64,000 nt of DNA, taken from contig NZ_JACHXR010000009.1 in NCBI RefSeq assembly GCF_014192275.1, forward strand, positions 79,896 to 143,895, read 5' to 3'. Shown in pieces: positions 53,171 to 62,923 of the stretch. Under the pieces are notes generated by a model that saw nothing but the letters and a program-made list of their open reading frames with translations, was not told the origin of the DNA and ran no database searches. Every line of letters begins with the position of its first letter. Position 1 is the stretch's first letter. Position numbers and translations under genes: made by a program. The DNA comes from Halomonas stenophila (GTDB lineage Bacteria > Pseudomonadota > Gammaproteobacteria > Pseudomonadales > Halomonadaceae).

Positions 53171-53607
53171 CGCGTACTCCTGTGGTGATCTCGATTGTTG
53201 TTATGCACCCCGCGGGCAGCCCTTCAGCTGCCGCGGTCATGGTCACCCTACGCCGTGACAACCATAACTCTCCAATAGCATTCGGCGCATAAAGTGATAT
53301 CCATATGGTTATCAGCCTGAACGAAGGGGCGCTGTGGGGACACGGGCAGGACGACGGGGGCGAATGCGCTGCGACTAAAGTGTGTGGCCAACGGACGCGG
53401 TGCGCCGGGCCGGTCTGGCGGGCGGCCGACTCAGCGGGTCGAGAAATGCCACCGGGTAGGGCTCCGGTCGGTCACTCCCGGTGATCGCAGCATCGAGGGG
53501 AACAGAGCCAACTGTGATTGCCTTGGTGGCGATGGGTTCTCTCTGGACACCGCTTCTGGTAACCGCTGATACTGGCTTGGCGCTCTACTCATATTCATCT
53601 GGTTATC
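53171..53607. other. Divergent promoter region between araF and the GbpR-like gene
   Basis: About 440 bases without a gene. Besides the two operator-like sites (53295-53314 and 53591-53608) nothing was recognised. Confidence 0.6.
53295..53314. promoter_or_regulatory. Operator-like palindrome upstream of araF
   Basis: TGATATCCATATGGTTATCA, a 20-base palindrome with 18 matching positions, 125 bases before araF. The segment ATATCCATATGGTTATCA recurs with two changes at 53591-53608, at the start of the LysR gene. A GbpR-type LysR binding site is likely. Confidence 0.7.
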
Positions 53608-53608
53608 A
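53591..53608. promoter_or_regulatory. Second copy of the operator, overlapping the LysR start codon
   Basis: ATATTCATCTGGTTATCA differs at two positions from the araF-side site (53297-53314). It ends on the first base of the predicted ATG of the LysR gene, and there is no ribosome site. So either the message is leaderless or translation begins further in. Confidence 0.6.
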
Positions 53609-54579
53609 TGCCCATGACGCCTCCTGCCCATGACGGTCGCCTGACGCCGGACTGGTTTCTCGACGTGCGACTCAAGTGTCGCCACCTGCAGTTGCTCGCC
53701 GCCCTCGACGAGCATCGCAACCTGCATCGCGCCGCCGCCAGCCTGGCGATCAGCCAGCCCGCCGCCTCGAAACTGCTCGCCGAGCTGGAAGCCCGACTCG
53801 ACGTCAGGCTCTTCGAGCGTCACGCCCGGGGGCTCGACCCCAACTGGTATGGCGAGATCATGGTGCGTCGGGCCCGCAGCATGCTCTCGGAGTTGCAGCA
53901 GACCGGGGACGAGCTCAACGCCCTGCGTGCCGGCAATGCCGGCCGCGTCTCGGTGGGCACGGTCATGGATCCCGCGGTCACCCTGCTGTCCCAGGCCCTG
54001 GAAGCCACACGCAGCGACCTGCCCGGGCTCAAGGTGAGCGTCGACGTGGACGTCAGTCAGCGGCTGATCCCGCGCCTGGTCGAGGGCGAGCTCGATATCG
54101 CCCTGTGCCGCATCCCGGCGGGCTTCGATCACGGCCAGTTCGTCTTCGAGGAGATCGGCGAGGAGGTCATCAGCCTGATCTGCCGGCACGGCCATCCGCT
54201 GACGGCCACGGCCGCCCCCGAGCTGGTCGAGATGATCGACTACCCCTGGTCCCTGCAGCCGCCCGGCGCCCTGATGCGCCAGCGCTTCGACTACCTGCTC
54301 AGCTATCACGGCCTGGCGCCCCCCAAGCAGGTCGTCGACACCCCGGATATCCTGGTATCGCTGGCCCTGGTGGCGGCTTCCGACACCCTGACGGTAACCA
54401 CCCGGGAAGTGGCCGAGCTGCTCTGCGACCCACAGCGTTTCTGCCTGCTGCCGACCCCGCAGCCGGTGAACGTCCAGCCCTACGGCCTGGTCACCCTGAG
54501 GGCCAAGCGCCTGTCGCCCGGGGCGGCGGCCCTCACCACCCAACTGCGCGAGGTGATCCGCCGCCGCGAGATCCGCTGA
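53608..54579 (+). CDS. LysR-family regulator (GbpR-like, sugar transport)
   Basis: 323 residues. DVRLKCRHLQLLAALDEHRNLHRAAASLAISQPAASKLL (in two stretches) is typical of the GbpR group, which controls binding-protein-dependent galactose/arabinose uptake in Azospirillum and Agrobacterium. A standard LysR effector domain follows. It is divergent from araF; two near-identical operator sites lie between them. The start is uncertain because no ribosome site precedes it. Confidence 0.85.
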   Translation: MPMTPPAHDGRLTPDWFLDVRLKCRHLQLLAALDEHRNLHRAAASLAISQPAASKLLAELEARLDVRLFERHARGLDPNWYGEIMVRRARSMLSELQQTGDELNALRAGNAGRVSVGTVMDPAVTLLSQALEATRSDLPGLKVSVDVDVSQRLIPRLVEGELDIALCRIPAGFDHGQFVFEEIGEEVISLICRHGHPLTATAAPELVEMIDYPWSLQPPGALMRQRFDYLLSYHGLAPPKQVVDTPDILVSLALVAASDTLTVTTREVAELLCDPQRFCLLPTPQPVNVQPYGLVTLRAKRLSPGAAALTTQLREVIRRREIR

Positions 54580-54617
54580 GGGGCCCGGCCGCCGTAAACC
54601 CGGTGATCGGGAGCTCG

Positions 54618-55541
54618 TCAGTCGTGGAACGGCGCCACGGCACGCCGATGGCCGAGCATCAGGGCGTCGGCCACGTGGCGCAGGGGGGCGATGTCGATAT
54701 CGCTCTCCCCGCGCTCGAGCAGGTCGCGGAAGTGCGCGTACACGCCCGGGTACTCCCGCTCCGGCTCCTCCATCAGCGTCTCGCCGTCGATGACCAGGCG
54801 GGCGCCCCCCTCCTCAAGCGTCAACACGCCCTGCGCGGTATCGATGCGCATCTGCCAGCACGGCGGGTCTTCGTGGCGGAAGTCGAAATCGGCCTCGATC
54901 TCGACCCCCGCGGCGGTGCGGAACGCGAGGGCCGCGGCGATCGGCGTCTGGCAGTTCTGGGGAACCTCGAGGGTGGCGCGGCGCAGGAAGAACGGCGCCA
55001 GCAGCTCGGTGGCGATCGACAGCGCGTTGATGCCGGGGTCGAAGACCCCCATGCCCCCGGCTTCCCAGAGCCAGCGCTGGCCGGGGTGCCAGACCCGCAC
55101 GTCTTCATGCCAGCGGATGGCCACGGCGCGCACGGCCTTGTCGGCCAACCACGCCCTGGCGGTGGCGATTCCCGGCGCGAAACGCGAGTGCCAGGCGGCG
55201 AACAGCACCTGACCCCGCGCCGCGGCGAGGCTCCTCAGGTCCTCGATCTCGGCCAGGGTCGCGCCGGGGGGCTTCTCCAGCAGCACCGCCTTGTCGCGGC
55301 GCAGCGCCAGGGAGGCGAGCTCGTGACGCAGGTGGGCCGGGGTGCAGATCGCCACCCCGTCCAGGCTCGGCTCCGCGTCGAGCATCGCCGCCAGGGACCG
55401 ATAGTCGGTGACACCGTCGAGACGGGCATGGGGATCCGCCGTGGCGACGAGTTCGAGGCCGGGGGTGGCGGCGATGGCGGCCAGGTGCTGGTCGCGGGCG
55501 ATCTTGCCGACACCGACCAGGCCCAGGCGAAAGACGGACAT
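54618..55541 (-). CDS. L-arabinose/D-galactose 1-dehydrogenase (Gfo/Idh/MocA family)
   Basis: 307 residues. The N-terminal NAD(P) motif is GVGKIARDQHL, then the EKPPGATL motif, AAWHSRFAPG, and a downstream WEAGGMGVFDPGINALS segment. This pattern matches the Azospirillum L-arabinose 1-dehydrogenase closely as I remember it. It oxidises L-arabinose (also D-galactose) to the 1,4-lactone, the first step of the oxidative pentose route. The next gene in the same direction (upstream) encodes a dehydratase of that route. No lactonase gene is visible in the window. Confidence 0.86.
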   Translation of the reverse strand: MSVFRLGLVGVGKIARDQHLAAIAATPGLELVATADPHARLDGVTDYRSLAAMLDAEPSLDGVAICTPAHLRHELASLALRRDKAVLLEKPPGATLAEIEDLRSLAAARGQVLFAAWHSRFAPGIATARAWLADKAVRAVAIRWHEDVRVWHPGQRWLWEAGGMGVFDPGINALSIATELLAPFFLRRATLEVPQNCQTPIAAALAFRTAAGVEIEADFDFRHEDPPCWQMRIDTAQGVLTLEEGGARLVIDGETLMEEPEREYPGVYAHFRDLLERGESDIDIAPLRHVADALMLGHRRAVAPFHD

Positions 55542-55593
55542 GAGGCTCTCCTCGGTGGGTCGCGTCGGAGGCGCCGAGCGCTCCGGCGACGGG

Positions 55594-57399
55594 CTAGTGG
55601 TTATCCCTCGGCGGGCTGCGGCGCGCCACGTCGCGATACTGCGGCGCCGGCGCCAGGATCATGCCGCGATCCAGCGGCTCGACCATCGAGCGCTGGATCT
55701 CCTGCCAGGGCGTCTGGTGGGGCGGATAGGCATAGCCGCCGACGGCCTCGAGCCGCTCCCGGCGCCGGCTCAGGGTGGCGTCGTCCACCAGCAGCCGGAC
55801 CTCGCCGCGACCCAGGTCGACCCGCAGCCGGTCGCCGCTCTCGAGCAGCGCCAGGGGCCCGCCGGTGGCCGCCTCCGGGGCGGCGTTGAGGATCGACGGC
55901 GAGCCCGAGGTGCCCGACTGGCGCCCGTCGCCCAGGCACGGCAAGGACTCGATGCCGGCACGAATCAGCGCCTCGGGCGGCTGCATGTTGACCACCTCGG
56001 CGCCGCCGGGATGCCCCACCGGGCCGGCGCCGCGCATCACCAGGATGGTGGTCGCGTCGATGGCGAGCGCCGGGTCGTCGATGCGCGCATGGTAGTCCTC
56101 GGCGCCATCGAAGACCACCACGCGACCCTCGAAGGCCTGGGGATCGTCCGGGGCCTCGAGGAAGCGCCGGCGGAAGTCGGCGGAGATCACGCTGGTCTTC
56201 ATCAGCGCCGAGTCGAAGAGGTTGCCCTTGAGGTTGAGGAAGCCGGCGTGCTCGACCAGCGGGTTGGCGTAGCGGCGGATCACCTCGGGATCCCGGGTCT
56301 CGCGGCCGGCCAGGTTCTCGGCCAGCGTCCGGCCGTTGACGGTGATCGCCTCGCCGTGGAGCCGGCCGGCGTCCAGCAGCTCGTGCATCACCGCCGGCAC
56401 GCCGCCGGCGCGGTGGAACTCCTCGCCCAGATAGGCCCCGGCCGGCATCACGTTGGCCAACAGCGGAATCTCGTGGCCCAGGCGCTGCCAGTCGTCGTTG
56501 TCGAGGGCGACGCCGGCATGCCGGGCGATGGCGTTGACATGGATCGGCGCATTGGAGGAGCCACCCAGCGCCGAGCAGGTGACCAAGGCGTTCTCGAACG
56601 CCTCGCGAGTCAGGATGTCACTCGGCCGCAGGTCCTCCCGGACCAGGTCGACGATGCGCTCGCCGGTCCGGTAGGCAACCGCGCCACGCTCCTTGTAGGG
56701 GCCGGGAATCATCGCCGAGCCGGGCAGGCTCATGCCCAGCGCCTCGGCCAGCGCGTTCATGGTCGAGGCGGTGCCCATGGTGTTGCAGTGGCCCACCGAG
56801 GGCGCGGAGTCGGCGATCCTGGAGAGGAACTCGGGGTAGTCGATGTCGCCGGCGGCGAGGCGCTTGCGCATCTCCCACACCACGGTACCCGAGCCGACGC
56901 GCTCGGCGCCGCGCCAGCCGTTGAGCATGGGCCCGCCGGACAGCACGATCGCCGGGATATTGACCGTGGCCGCGGCCATCAGCGCCGCCGGGGTGGTCTT
57001 GTCGCAGCCGGTGGTCAGCACCACCCCGTCCAACGGGTAGCCGTGCAGCACCTCCACCAGGCCCAGGTAGGCCAGGTTGCGGTCCAGCGCCGCGGTGGGC
57101 CGGCGCACGTTCTCGTGGATGGGGTGCATGGGGAACTCGAAGGGCACCCCGCCGGCGGCGCGGATGCCGTCCTTGACCCGCTTGGCGAGCTCCACATGGT
57201 GGCGGTTGCAGGGCGTCAGGTCGGAACCCGACTGGCAGATGCCGATGATCGGCCGGCCACTCGTGAGCTCCTCCAGGGTGATGCCCTGATTCAGGTAGCG
57301 CTCGATGCATAGCGCGGTGGTGCCGGGGTGATCGGGGTTGTCGAACCACCACCGCGAGCGGAGCTGGTCGGGGGAGATCCGGCGTGACTCTTGGGCCAT
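55594..57399 (-). CDS. IlvD/Edd-family aldonate dehydratase (D-xylonate dehydratase-like)
   Basis: 601 residues. Iron-sulphur ligands can be placed at Cys64 (TPCN), Cys132 (GCDKTTP) and Cys205 (GHCNTMG). The start [19 protein letters not shown] and the phrases [17 protein letters not shown] and [20 protein letters not shown] are those of Caulobacter-type xylonate dehydratase. It would dehydrate a pentonate to 2-keto-3-deoxypentonate. It lies 52 bases upstream of the arabinose dehydrogenase gene on the same strand. It could act on L-arabinonate or D-xylonate, since both are common in this family. Confidence 0.87.
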   Translation of the reverse strand: MAQESRRISPDQLRSRWWFDNPDHPGTTALCIERYLNQGITLEELTSGRPIIGICQSGSDLTPCNRHHVELAKRVKDGIRAAGGVPFEFPMHPIHENVRRPTAALDRNLAYLGLVEVLHGYPLDGVVLTTGCDKTTPAALMAAATVNIPAIVLSGGPMLNGWRGAERVGSGTVVWEMRKRLAAGDIDYPEFLSRIADSAPSVGHCNTMGTASTMNALAEALGMSLPGSAMIPGPYKERGAVAYRTGERIVDLVREDLRPSDILTREAFENALVTCSALGGSSNAPIHVNAIARHAGVALDNDDWQRLGHEIPLLANVMPAGAYLGEEFHRAGGVPAVMHELLDAGRLHGEAITVNGRTLAENLAGRETRDPEVIRRYANPLVEHAGFLNLKGNLFDSALMKTSVISADFRRRFLEAPDDPQAFEGRVVVFDGAEDYHARIDDPALAIDATTILVMRGAGPVGHPGGAEVVNMQPPEALIRAGIESLPCLGDGRQSGTSGSPSILNAAPEAATGGPLALLESGDRLRVDLGRGEVRLLVDDATLSRRRERLEAVGGYAYPPHQTPWQEIQRSMVEPLDRGMILAPAPQYRDVARRSPPRDNH

Positions 57400-57725
57400 G
57401 TCTGCACCTCTATCGTGATGATGGCGTCGTTACCGCCGGGGATAAGTTAAACATACCAACCGTATGTTGAATATATTCAATTGGCCGTAGAAGACCGACC
57501 GGGACACCGGGGCCCTCCCCGAAAGGGCGCTTGCCGGCGCCGTGCAGGCAGGCCACGCCTGGAGGAAGGAAGAGAAGCGACGACGGGCTCCTTAGCGCCG
57601 CTGCCACTAGCGGGCGCGTTCTGGAGCGATGTCGTATACATCCTTCGGCATGACGCACAGAGAACGATAATCGGATGTCCGGCCTGCATCATGGCACCCC
57701 CCAACCATCCAACACGGTTTCTGCC
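57400..57725. other. Divergent promoter region between dehydratase and symporter genes
   Basis: About 325 bases. It holds the FadR-type palindromes at 57450-57480 close to the dehydratase start. The remaining part toward the symporter contains no recognised signal; short frames there show no family resemblance. Confidence 0.6.
57450..57480. promoter_or_regulatory. Tandem palindromes upstream of the xylonate-dehydratase-like gene
   Basis: AACATAC-caacc-GTATGTT (57450-57468) directly followed by the perfect palindrome TTGAATATATTCAA (57467-57480). The GTATGTTGAA part resembles the palindrome before the GntR gene (48690-48702). Likely operator for that FadR-type regulator. Confidence 0.65.
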
Positions 57726-59468
57726 ATGGTCTATACAAGCGCCATCCTGCTGAGCCTGATCGGCTATTTCGTCATCGGCCACCTGGCCGGGCGTCGGGTC
57801 AAGCACCTCGACGACTACCTGGTCGCCGGGCGCAACGCCCCGACCTTTCTCATCCTCGGCACCCTGGTCGCCAGCTACCTGAGCACCAGCGCCTTCCTCG
57901 GCGAGACCGGCTTCGCCTACCAGGGCTATCCCTTCGTGATGCTGATCTTCGCCGCCATCAGCACCTCCGGGTGCCTGCTCGGCGCCCTGGCCTTCGGGCG
58001 CTACCTGCGGCGCAGCGGCACCCTGACGGTGCCCGAGTTCTTCGGCAAGCGCTTCGCCTCGAAGCGCGTGCAGACCATCGCCGGCCTGACCACCGTGGTG
58101 GGCCTGGGGGCCTACCTGCTGGGCGTGATGCAGGGTGCCGGCATCATGTTCGAGGAGCTCACCGGGCTGCCCTACTGGGTCGGGCTGGTGCTGGTGTGGC
58201 TGACCTACACCGGTTTCATCCTCTATTCCGGCTCGCCGGGCGTGATGCTCACCGACACGGTGATGTTCGTGATCTTCTCGGTGGCCGCCCTCGGCGGCTC
58301 GCTCTACATCATCCAGGACCTGGGCGGCTGGCACGGCGTCGTCGAGGGGCTGCTGGCCCAGGGCGACAAGCCCGACATCGCGCTGTGGCACGGTGTCCTC
58401 CAGGGCGAGGACGCGACCTTCTCGACGCCGGGCGAAGCCCTGACCTGGGGCCTGACCCTGGGCCTGGTGTGGGCCGCCGTGCTGGCAGCGAGTCCCTGGC
58501 AGTCCAGCCGCTACCTGATGGCGCGCAACGAGCACGTGGTGATGCGCTCGGCGATGCTCACCGCGGTGTCGCTGGCCGTCTTCTACGCCCTGATGATGAT
58601 GACCGGCGCGGCCATCAACCTCTACGACCCCACCCTCGACGGCGAGCACGCCATGGTATGGGCCGCCCTCAACATCCTGCCGACCTGGCTGGGCGTGGTG
58701 ATCCTCACCGGGGTGTTCGCCGCCGGCCTGTCTTCCTGCTCGACCTTCCTGTCGATCATCGGCTTCAGCATCTCCAACGACATCCTGCCCGCCAACCGCA
58801 GTGAGGCCGCGGCCATGCGCACCAGCCGGATCGCCGTGCTGGCGGCCGGGCTGATCGCCCTGGTGCTGGCGCTGTTCCAGCCGCCGGCGGTGATGGCCGT
58901 CGTGTGGTTCGCGGCGACCCTGTTCGCCTCTTCCTGGGGCCCGGTGGCGCTGATGAGCATCTGGAGCCGCCGGATCACCGCCGCCGGCGCCGGCTGGGGC
59001 CTGGCGGTGGGCTTCGTCGGCAACCTCATCCTGTCGCTGCTGGTCCAGGCCGGGTGGCTCGAGCTGCCGGTCTACCTGCACCCCGTGGTGCTCGGCACCC
59101 TGATGGCACTGGTGGCCATCGTGGTGGCCTCGGCGCTGACCCGGGTCAGCCAGGCCGAGCGCGACTATCGGGCCTTCCTGCATCGCGACGACGAGCACGA
59201 GCCCAGTGGCTGGATGGCCGGTTCCCGCTGGGTGGCCGCGTTCACCATGCTGTCGGGCGTCGCCGTGGGCACCTTCCTGTGGCGCCAGTACGCCGATACG
59301 CTGGCCGCCCTCGCCGGCCAGTTCGGCATCCCCGAATCCGCGGTCACCGGCGCCTACGCCCTGGCCGTCGGCTGCGGGGGCATGCTGGTCATCGCCGGGG
59401 CCGTGGGTTACCGGGTGGTACGGTCCCGGAATGCCCCGGCACACATCGCCCGTCCCGCCGAACCCTGA
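57726..59468 (+). CDS. Sodium:solute symporter family transporter (pentose/aldonate uptake?)
   Basis: 580 residues, with 13-14 hydrophobic helices expected. VASYLSTSAFLGETGFAYQGY and AASPWQSSRYLMARNEHVV are typical SSS-family loops. The ATG at 57726 fits the family start (MVYTSAILLSLIGYFVIGH), but there is no clear ribosome site; an in-frame ATG at 57675 is the alternative. It is divergent from the dehydratase gene and close to sugar-acid genes, so a sugar or sugar-acid substrate is inferred. Confidence 0.83.
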   Translation: MVYTSAILLSLIGYFVIGHLAGRRVKHLDDYLVAGRNAPTFLILGTLVASYLSTSAFLGETGFAYQGYPFVMLIFAAISTSGCLLGALAFGRYLRRSGTLTVPEFFGKRFASKRVQTIAGLTTVVGLGAYLLGVMQGAGIMFEELTGLPYWVGLVLVWLTYTGFILYSGSPGVMLTDTVMFVIFSVAALGGSLYIIQDLGGWHGVVEGLLAQGDKPDIALWHGVLQGEDATFSTPGEALTWGLTLGLVWAAVLAASPWQSSRYLMARNEHVVMRSAMLTAVSLAVFYALMMMTGAAINLYDPTLDGEHAMVWAALNILPTWLGVVILTGVFAAGLSSCSTFLSIIGFSISNDILPANRSEAAAMRTSRIAVLAAGLIALVLALFQPPAVMAVVWFAATLFASSWGPVALMSIWSRRITAAGAGWGLAVGFVGNLILSLLVQAGWLELPVYLHPVVLGTLMALVAIVVASALTRVSQAERDYRAFLHRDDEHEPSGWMAGSRWVAAFTMLSGVAVGTFLWRQYADTLAALAGQFGIPESAVTGAYALAVGCGGMLVIAGAVGYRVVRSRNAPAHIARPAEP

Positions 59469-59587
59469 TAACCGCCCGCCCCCTCACGACGATGCCGGTG
59501 GCGGGACAGCACCGGCATCCCCGCCGACGGCGGTATCCCCTGGCCGACATTTCGGCTCAGCCAGCCGGCGCTACCGCCACTTCCCGC

Positions 59588-59859
59588 GAGGCCTGCCGCA
59601 GGGCTATCGCAGTTGGATCTGGCGAGGGGCGCCGGGGACAGGTCGAAGAGGGGGTCCTACGCCAGGGGTGAGGAGCACTGCTCCGAACGGGCTGGCCATG
59701 GATGGCCAGCACCGGCCCTGCAAGCGAAGCGGGACGCGAGAGCGCCGCAGGGCGTCGGTAGCGCCCATGGAGGGGTTCACAGCGCCCCCTCGCAGACCTG
59801 TCGACGGATCAGCCCCGAGCGATAACGCTAACTGCGATAGCCTTGAGGCCTGCCGGAGG
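59588..59859. repeat. Intergenic inverted-repeat element (MITE/REP-like) with flanking direct repeats
   Basis: The core 59604-59840 (237 bases) begins CTATCGCAGTT and ends with the exact reverse complement AACTGCGATAG. It is bracketed by a 15-base direct repeat with one mismatch: GAGGCCTGCCGCAGG (59588-59602) and GAGGCCTGCCGGAGG (59845-59859). The core has no convincing gene. Its left end recurs at 62924-62972. It fills most of the 445-base gap 59469-59913; the remainder is featureless. Confidence 0.75.
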
Positions 59860-59913
59860 CAAGCGGCGTGGCGAGGCACCACCCCCTATCTTCGAGCCTC
59901 GCGTCCCGTCGCC

Positions 59914-61659
59914 TCAGTGCGAGTGGCGCGGCACGTCGGCGCCCCTCTTGCCGACCAGGAAGTCGAAGTCGCAGCCCTCGTCGGCCTGCAGCACGTGCTC
60001 GATGTAGAGCTGGCGATAGCCGCCGCTGCGGGCGATCTCCCTCGATGCCGCGGTGGGGTCGCCCTCGGCCAGCCGCGCCTCGAGTTCCGCCTCGTCGACC
60101 TCCAGGTGCAGGCGGCCGCCGTCGCAGTCGAGCTCGATCCAGTCGCCGTTGCGCACCGCCGCCAGCGGGCCGCCGGCCGACGCCTCCGGCGCGACGTGCA
60201 GCACCACGGTGCCGTAGGCGGTGCCGCTCATGCGCGCGTCCGAGATGCGCACCATGTCGGTGACGCCCTGCTCCAGCAGCTTGGACGGCAGGCCCATGTT
60301 GCCGACCTCGGCCATGCCGTGATAGCCGCGCGGGCCGCAGTTCTTCATCACCAGGATGCTGTCGGCGTCGACCGCCAGGTCGGGGTCGTTGATGCGCGCC
60401 TTGTAGTCGTCGAAGTTCTCGAACACCACGGCGCGGCCGCGATGCTGCATCAGCTCGGGGCTCGCCGCCGAGGGCTTGAGCACCGCGCCGCCCGGGGCCA
60501 GGTTGCCGCGCAGCACGCACATGCCCCCATCGGCGCGTAATGGAGCGTCGAGCGGGCGGATCACTTCGTCGTCGTAGAGCGGCGCCTCGCAGACGTTTTC
60601 CCACAGGGTCCTGCCGTTGACGGTCAGGGCGTCCTTGTGGGGCAGCCGGTCGGCCTCGCCGAGGCGCTTGAGCACCGCGGGCAGCCCGCCGGCGTAATAG
60701 AACTCCTCCATCAAAAAGCGCCCCGACGGCTGCAGGTCGACGATGGTCGGCGTGCCGCGGCCGATGCGCGTCCAGTCATCCAGCGCCAGGTCGACGCCGA
60801 TGCGCCCGGCGATGGCCTTGAGGTGGATCACCGCGTTGGTCGAGCCGCCGATCGCCGCGTTGGTGCGGATGGCGTTCTCGAAGGCCTCGCGGGTCAGCAC
60901 CTTCGACAGCCTGAGGTCCTCGTCGACCATCTCGACGATGCGGTTGCCGGACAGGTGCGCCAGCACGTAGCGCCGCGAGTCCACCGCCGGGATCGCCGCG
61001 TTGTGGGGCAGCGAGGTGCCCAGCGACTCGGCCATGCAGGCCATGGTCGAGGCGGTGCCCATGGTGTTGCAGGTCCCCGCCGAGCGCGACATGCCGGCCT
61101 CGGCGGCCATGAAGTCGTGAATCGAGATCTTGCCCGCCTTGACCTGCTCGGAGAGCTGCCAGACCACGGTCCCCGAGCCGATGTCCTTGCCCTCGTGCTT
61201 GCCATTGAGCATCGGCCCGCCGGTGACCACGATGGTCGGCAGGTCGCAGCTCGCCGCGCCCATCAGCAGCGCCGGGGTGGTCTTGTCGCAGCCCACCAGC
61301 AGCACTACCGCGTCCATGGGGTTGCCGCGGATCGCCTCCTCGACATCCATGCTCGCCAGGTTGCGGGTGAACATCGCCGTGGGCCGCAGGTTGGACTCGC
61401 CGTTGGAGAACACCGGGAACTCCACCGGATAGCCACCGGCCTCGAGGATGCCCTTCTTGACGTGCTCGGCGATCTTGCGGAAGTGGGCGTTGCAGGGCGT
61501 CAGCTCCGACCAGGTGTTGCAGATGCCGATGATCGGCTTGCCCTGGAACTCGTGGTCGGGAATGCCCTGGTTCTTCATCCAGCTGCGGTACATGAAGCCG
61601 TTCTTGTCGGCGCTGCCGAACCATTCGGCACTGCGCAACCGGCGCTTGCTGTCGGTCAT
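59914..61659 (-). CDS. L-arabinonate dehydratase-like enzyme (IlvD/Edd family)
   Basis: 581 residues from the ATG at 61659. Cluster cysteines can be placed at Cys56 (TPCN), Cys124 (GCDKTTP) and Cys197 (GTCNTMG). RLRSAEWFG at the start, RPTAMFTRNLASMDVEEAIRG, and MKNCGPRGYHGMAEVGNMGLP match the Rhizobium/Azospirillum L-arabinonate dehydratase group closely. It would make L-2-keto-3-deoxyarabinonate. It is a different subgroup from 55594-57399, so the two may split D- and L-series acids. It is divergent from the TRAP transporter at 61864. Confidence 0.87.
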   Translation of the reverse strand: MTDSKRRLRSAEWFGSADKNGFMYRSWMKNQGIPDHEFQGKPIIGICNTWSELTPCNAHFRKIAEHVKKGILEAGGYPVEFPVFSNGESNLRPTAMFTRNLASMDVEEAIRGNPMDAVVLLVGCDKTTPALLMGAASCDLPTIVVTGGPMLNGKHEGKDIGSGTVVWQLSEQVKAGKISIHDFMAAEAGMSRSAGTCNTMGTASTMACMAESLGTSLPHNAAIPAVDSRRYVLAHLSGNRIVEMVDEDLRLSKVLTREAFENAIRTNAAIGGSTNAVIHLKAIAGRIGVDLALDDWTRIGRGTPTIVDLQPSGRFLMEEFYYAGGLPAVLKRLGEADRLPHKDALTVNGRTLWENVCEAPLYDDEVIRPLDAPLRADGGMCVLRGNLAPGGAVLKPSAASPELMQHRGRAVVFENFDDYKARINDPDLAVDADSILVMKNCGPRGYHGMAEVGNMGLPSKLLEQGVTDMVRISDARMSGTAYGTVVLHVAPEASAGGPLAAVRNGDWIELDCDGGRLHLEVDEAELEARLAEGDPTAASREIARSGGYRQLYIEHVLQADEGCDFDFLVGKRGADVPRHSH

Positions 61660-61768
61660 GGGAAGCTCTCCTTCATCGTGTCTCGCGGCCTGTCTGTCGC
61701 CTCGAACGTGGGCGGCCTGGCCATGACGGTAGCCTGACGGCGGCGCGTAGTCGATACATACGAAAGTA

Positions 61769-61800
61769 TATGTTGAACAAATATGGCATATGTACAACAT
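61769..61800. promoter_or_regulatory. FadR-type half-sites in the dehydratase/TRAP divergent promoter
   Basis: TATGTTGAACA (61769-61779) is identical to 11 bases of the palindrome before the GntR gene. ATGTACAACAT (61790-61800) keeps the ATGT-N3-ACAT form. Both lie between the divergent arabinonate dehydratase and dctP genes, so one regulator could control both. Confidence 0.65.
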
Positions 61801-61863
61801 TTAAGCCCGGTAACGACAAGACAGACGCCACGACACAACAACCCGCTTCGATGGAGAGATCAG

Positions 61864-62883
61864 ATGCCCCACCTCAAGCCCAGCCTGCTGCTCACCGGCA
61901 CGGCGCTGATGCTCGGCCTGTCCACGGCCCAGGCGGCGGAGTACGAGTGGAAGTTCCAGGCCTCGGAGACCGCCGGGGAACCCAGCTTCAAGATCAAGCA
62001 GGAGTGGGCCGACAAGATCGAGACCATGACCGATGGCCGGGTGCACATCGAGATCCTGCCGATCAACTCGGTGGTCGGCCCCACCGAGACCCTGCAGGCG
62101 GTGTCCTCCGGCATCCTCCAGGGCCACATGACCGACCCCAGCTACTTCTCGGGCCAGAATCCCGCCTTCGGCATGCTGGGCAACCTGGTCGGCGCCTGGA
62201 GCAACTCCTACGACTTCCTGGAGTACATGAAGTACGGCGGCGGCGAGGCGCTCTACAACGAGCTGGCCAACCCCTACGGCACCCAGCTGATCAGCGCGGC
62301 GACCTTCCCCCTGGAGTCGATCCCCTCCACCGTGCCGATCGAGTCCATCGATGACTTCGAGGGGCTCAAGATCCGCGCGCCCCAGGGCATGGTCTACAAC
62401 ATCTTCGAGCGCATCGGCGCCACGCCGGTCAACCTGCCGGGCTCGGAGGTCTACACCGGCCTGGAGAAGGGCGTGATCGACGCCGCCGACTCCACGGTGC
62501 TGTCCAACAACGACGCCATGGGGATCCACGAGTTCGCGCCCTACCCCCTCTACCCGGGCTTTCACTCCATGCCGATGATCGCCGTGTCGCTCAACAAGGA
62601 GATCTGGGACGGCCTGCCCGACGAGTTGAAGACCACCCTCGAGACCGCCTTCGACGGCATGGCCTACGACCTGATCGCGCGCCTCAAGGCACAGGACATC
62701 GAGACGCTGCAGGCGCTCAACGACAACCCGGACGTCACCCCCATCGACCTGTCCGCCGAGGAGCGCAAGCGCTTCCGCCAGGCCGCCGAACAGGAGTGGC
62801 GCGAGTGGGCCGGCAAGAACGAGATGACCCGGAAGGTCTACGACTCGGCCACCGCCTTCCTGGAATCCCGCGGCCTGCTGTAA
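61864..62883 (+). CDS. dctP: TRAP transporter substrate-binding protein (DctP family), third system
   Basis: 339 residues from the ATG at 61864 (GGAGAGA upstream). A signal peptide ends near TAQAA (residue 24). DctP features include VGPTETLQAVSSGILQGHM and GLKIRAPQGMVYNIFERIG, with the ligand-binding Arg in KIRAP. It is divergent from the arabinonate dehydratase gene, so a sugar acid ligand is likely. Confidence 0.92.
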   Translation: MPHLKPSLLLTGTALMLGLSTAQAAEYEWKFQASETAGEPSFKIKQEWADKIETMTDGRVHIEILPINSVVGPTETLQAVSSGILQGHMTDPSYFSGQNPAFGMLGNLVGAWSNSYDFLEYMKYGGGEALYNELANPYGTQLISAATFPLESIPSTVPIESIDDFEGLKIRAPQGMVYNIFERIGATPVNLPGSEVYTGLEKGVIDAADSTVLSNNDAMGIHEFAPYPLYPGFHSMPMIAVSLNKEIWDGLPDELKTTLETAFDGMAYDLIARLKAQDIETLQALNDNPDVTPIDLSAEERKRFRQAAEQEWREWAGKNEMTRKVYDSATAFLESRGLL

Positions 62884-62923
62884 CCCCGGCGACCACCCCC
62901 CGACGGGGTTCCAGGGACCCGTT

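Noticed and set aside
57477..59444. 655-codon minus-strand open frame
   Set aside because: Antisense to the sodium:solute symporter; His/Gln/Gly-rich shadow without motifs.
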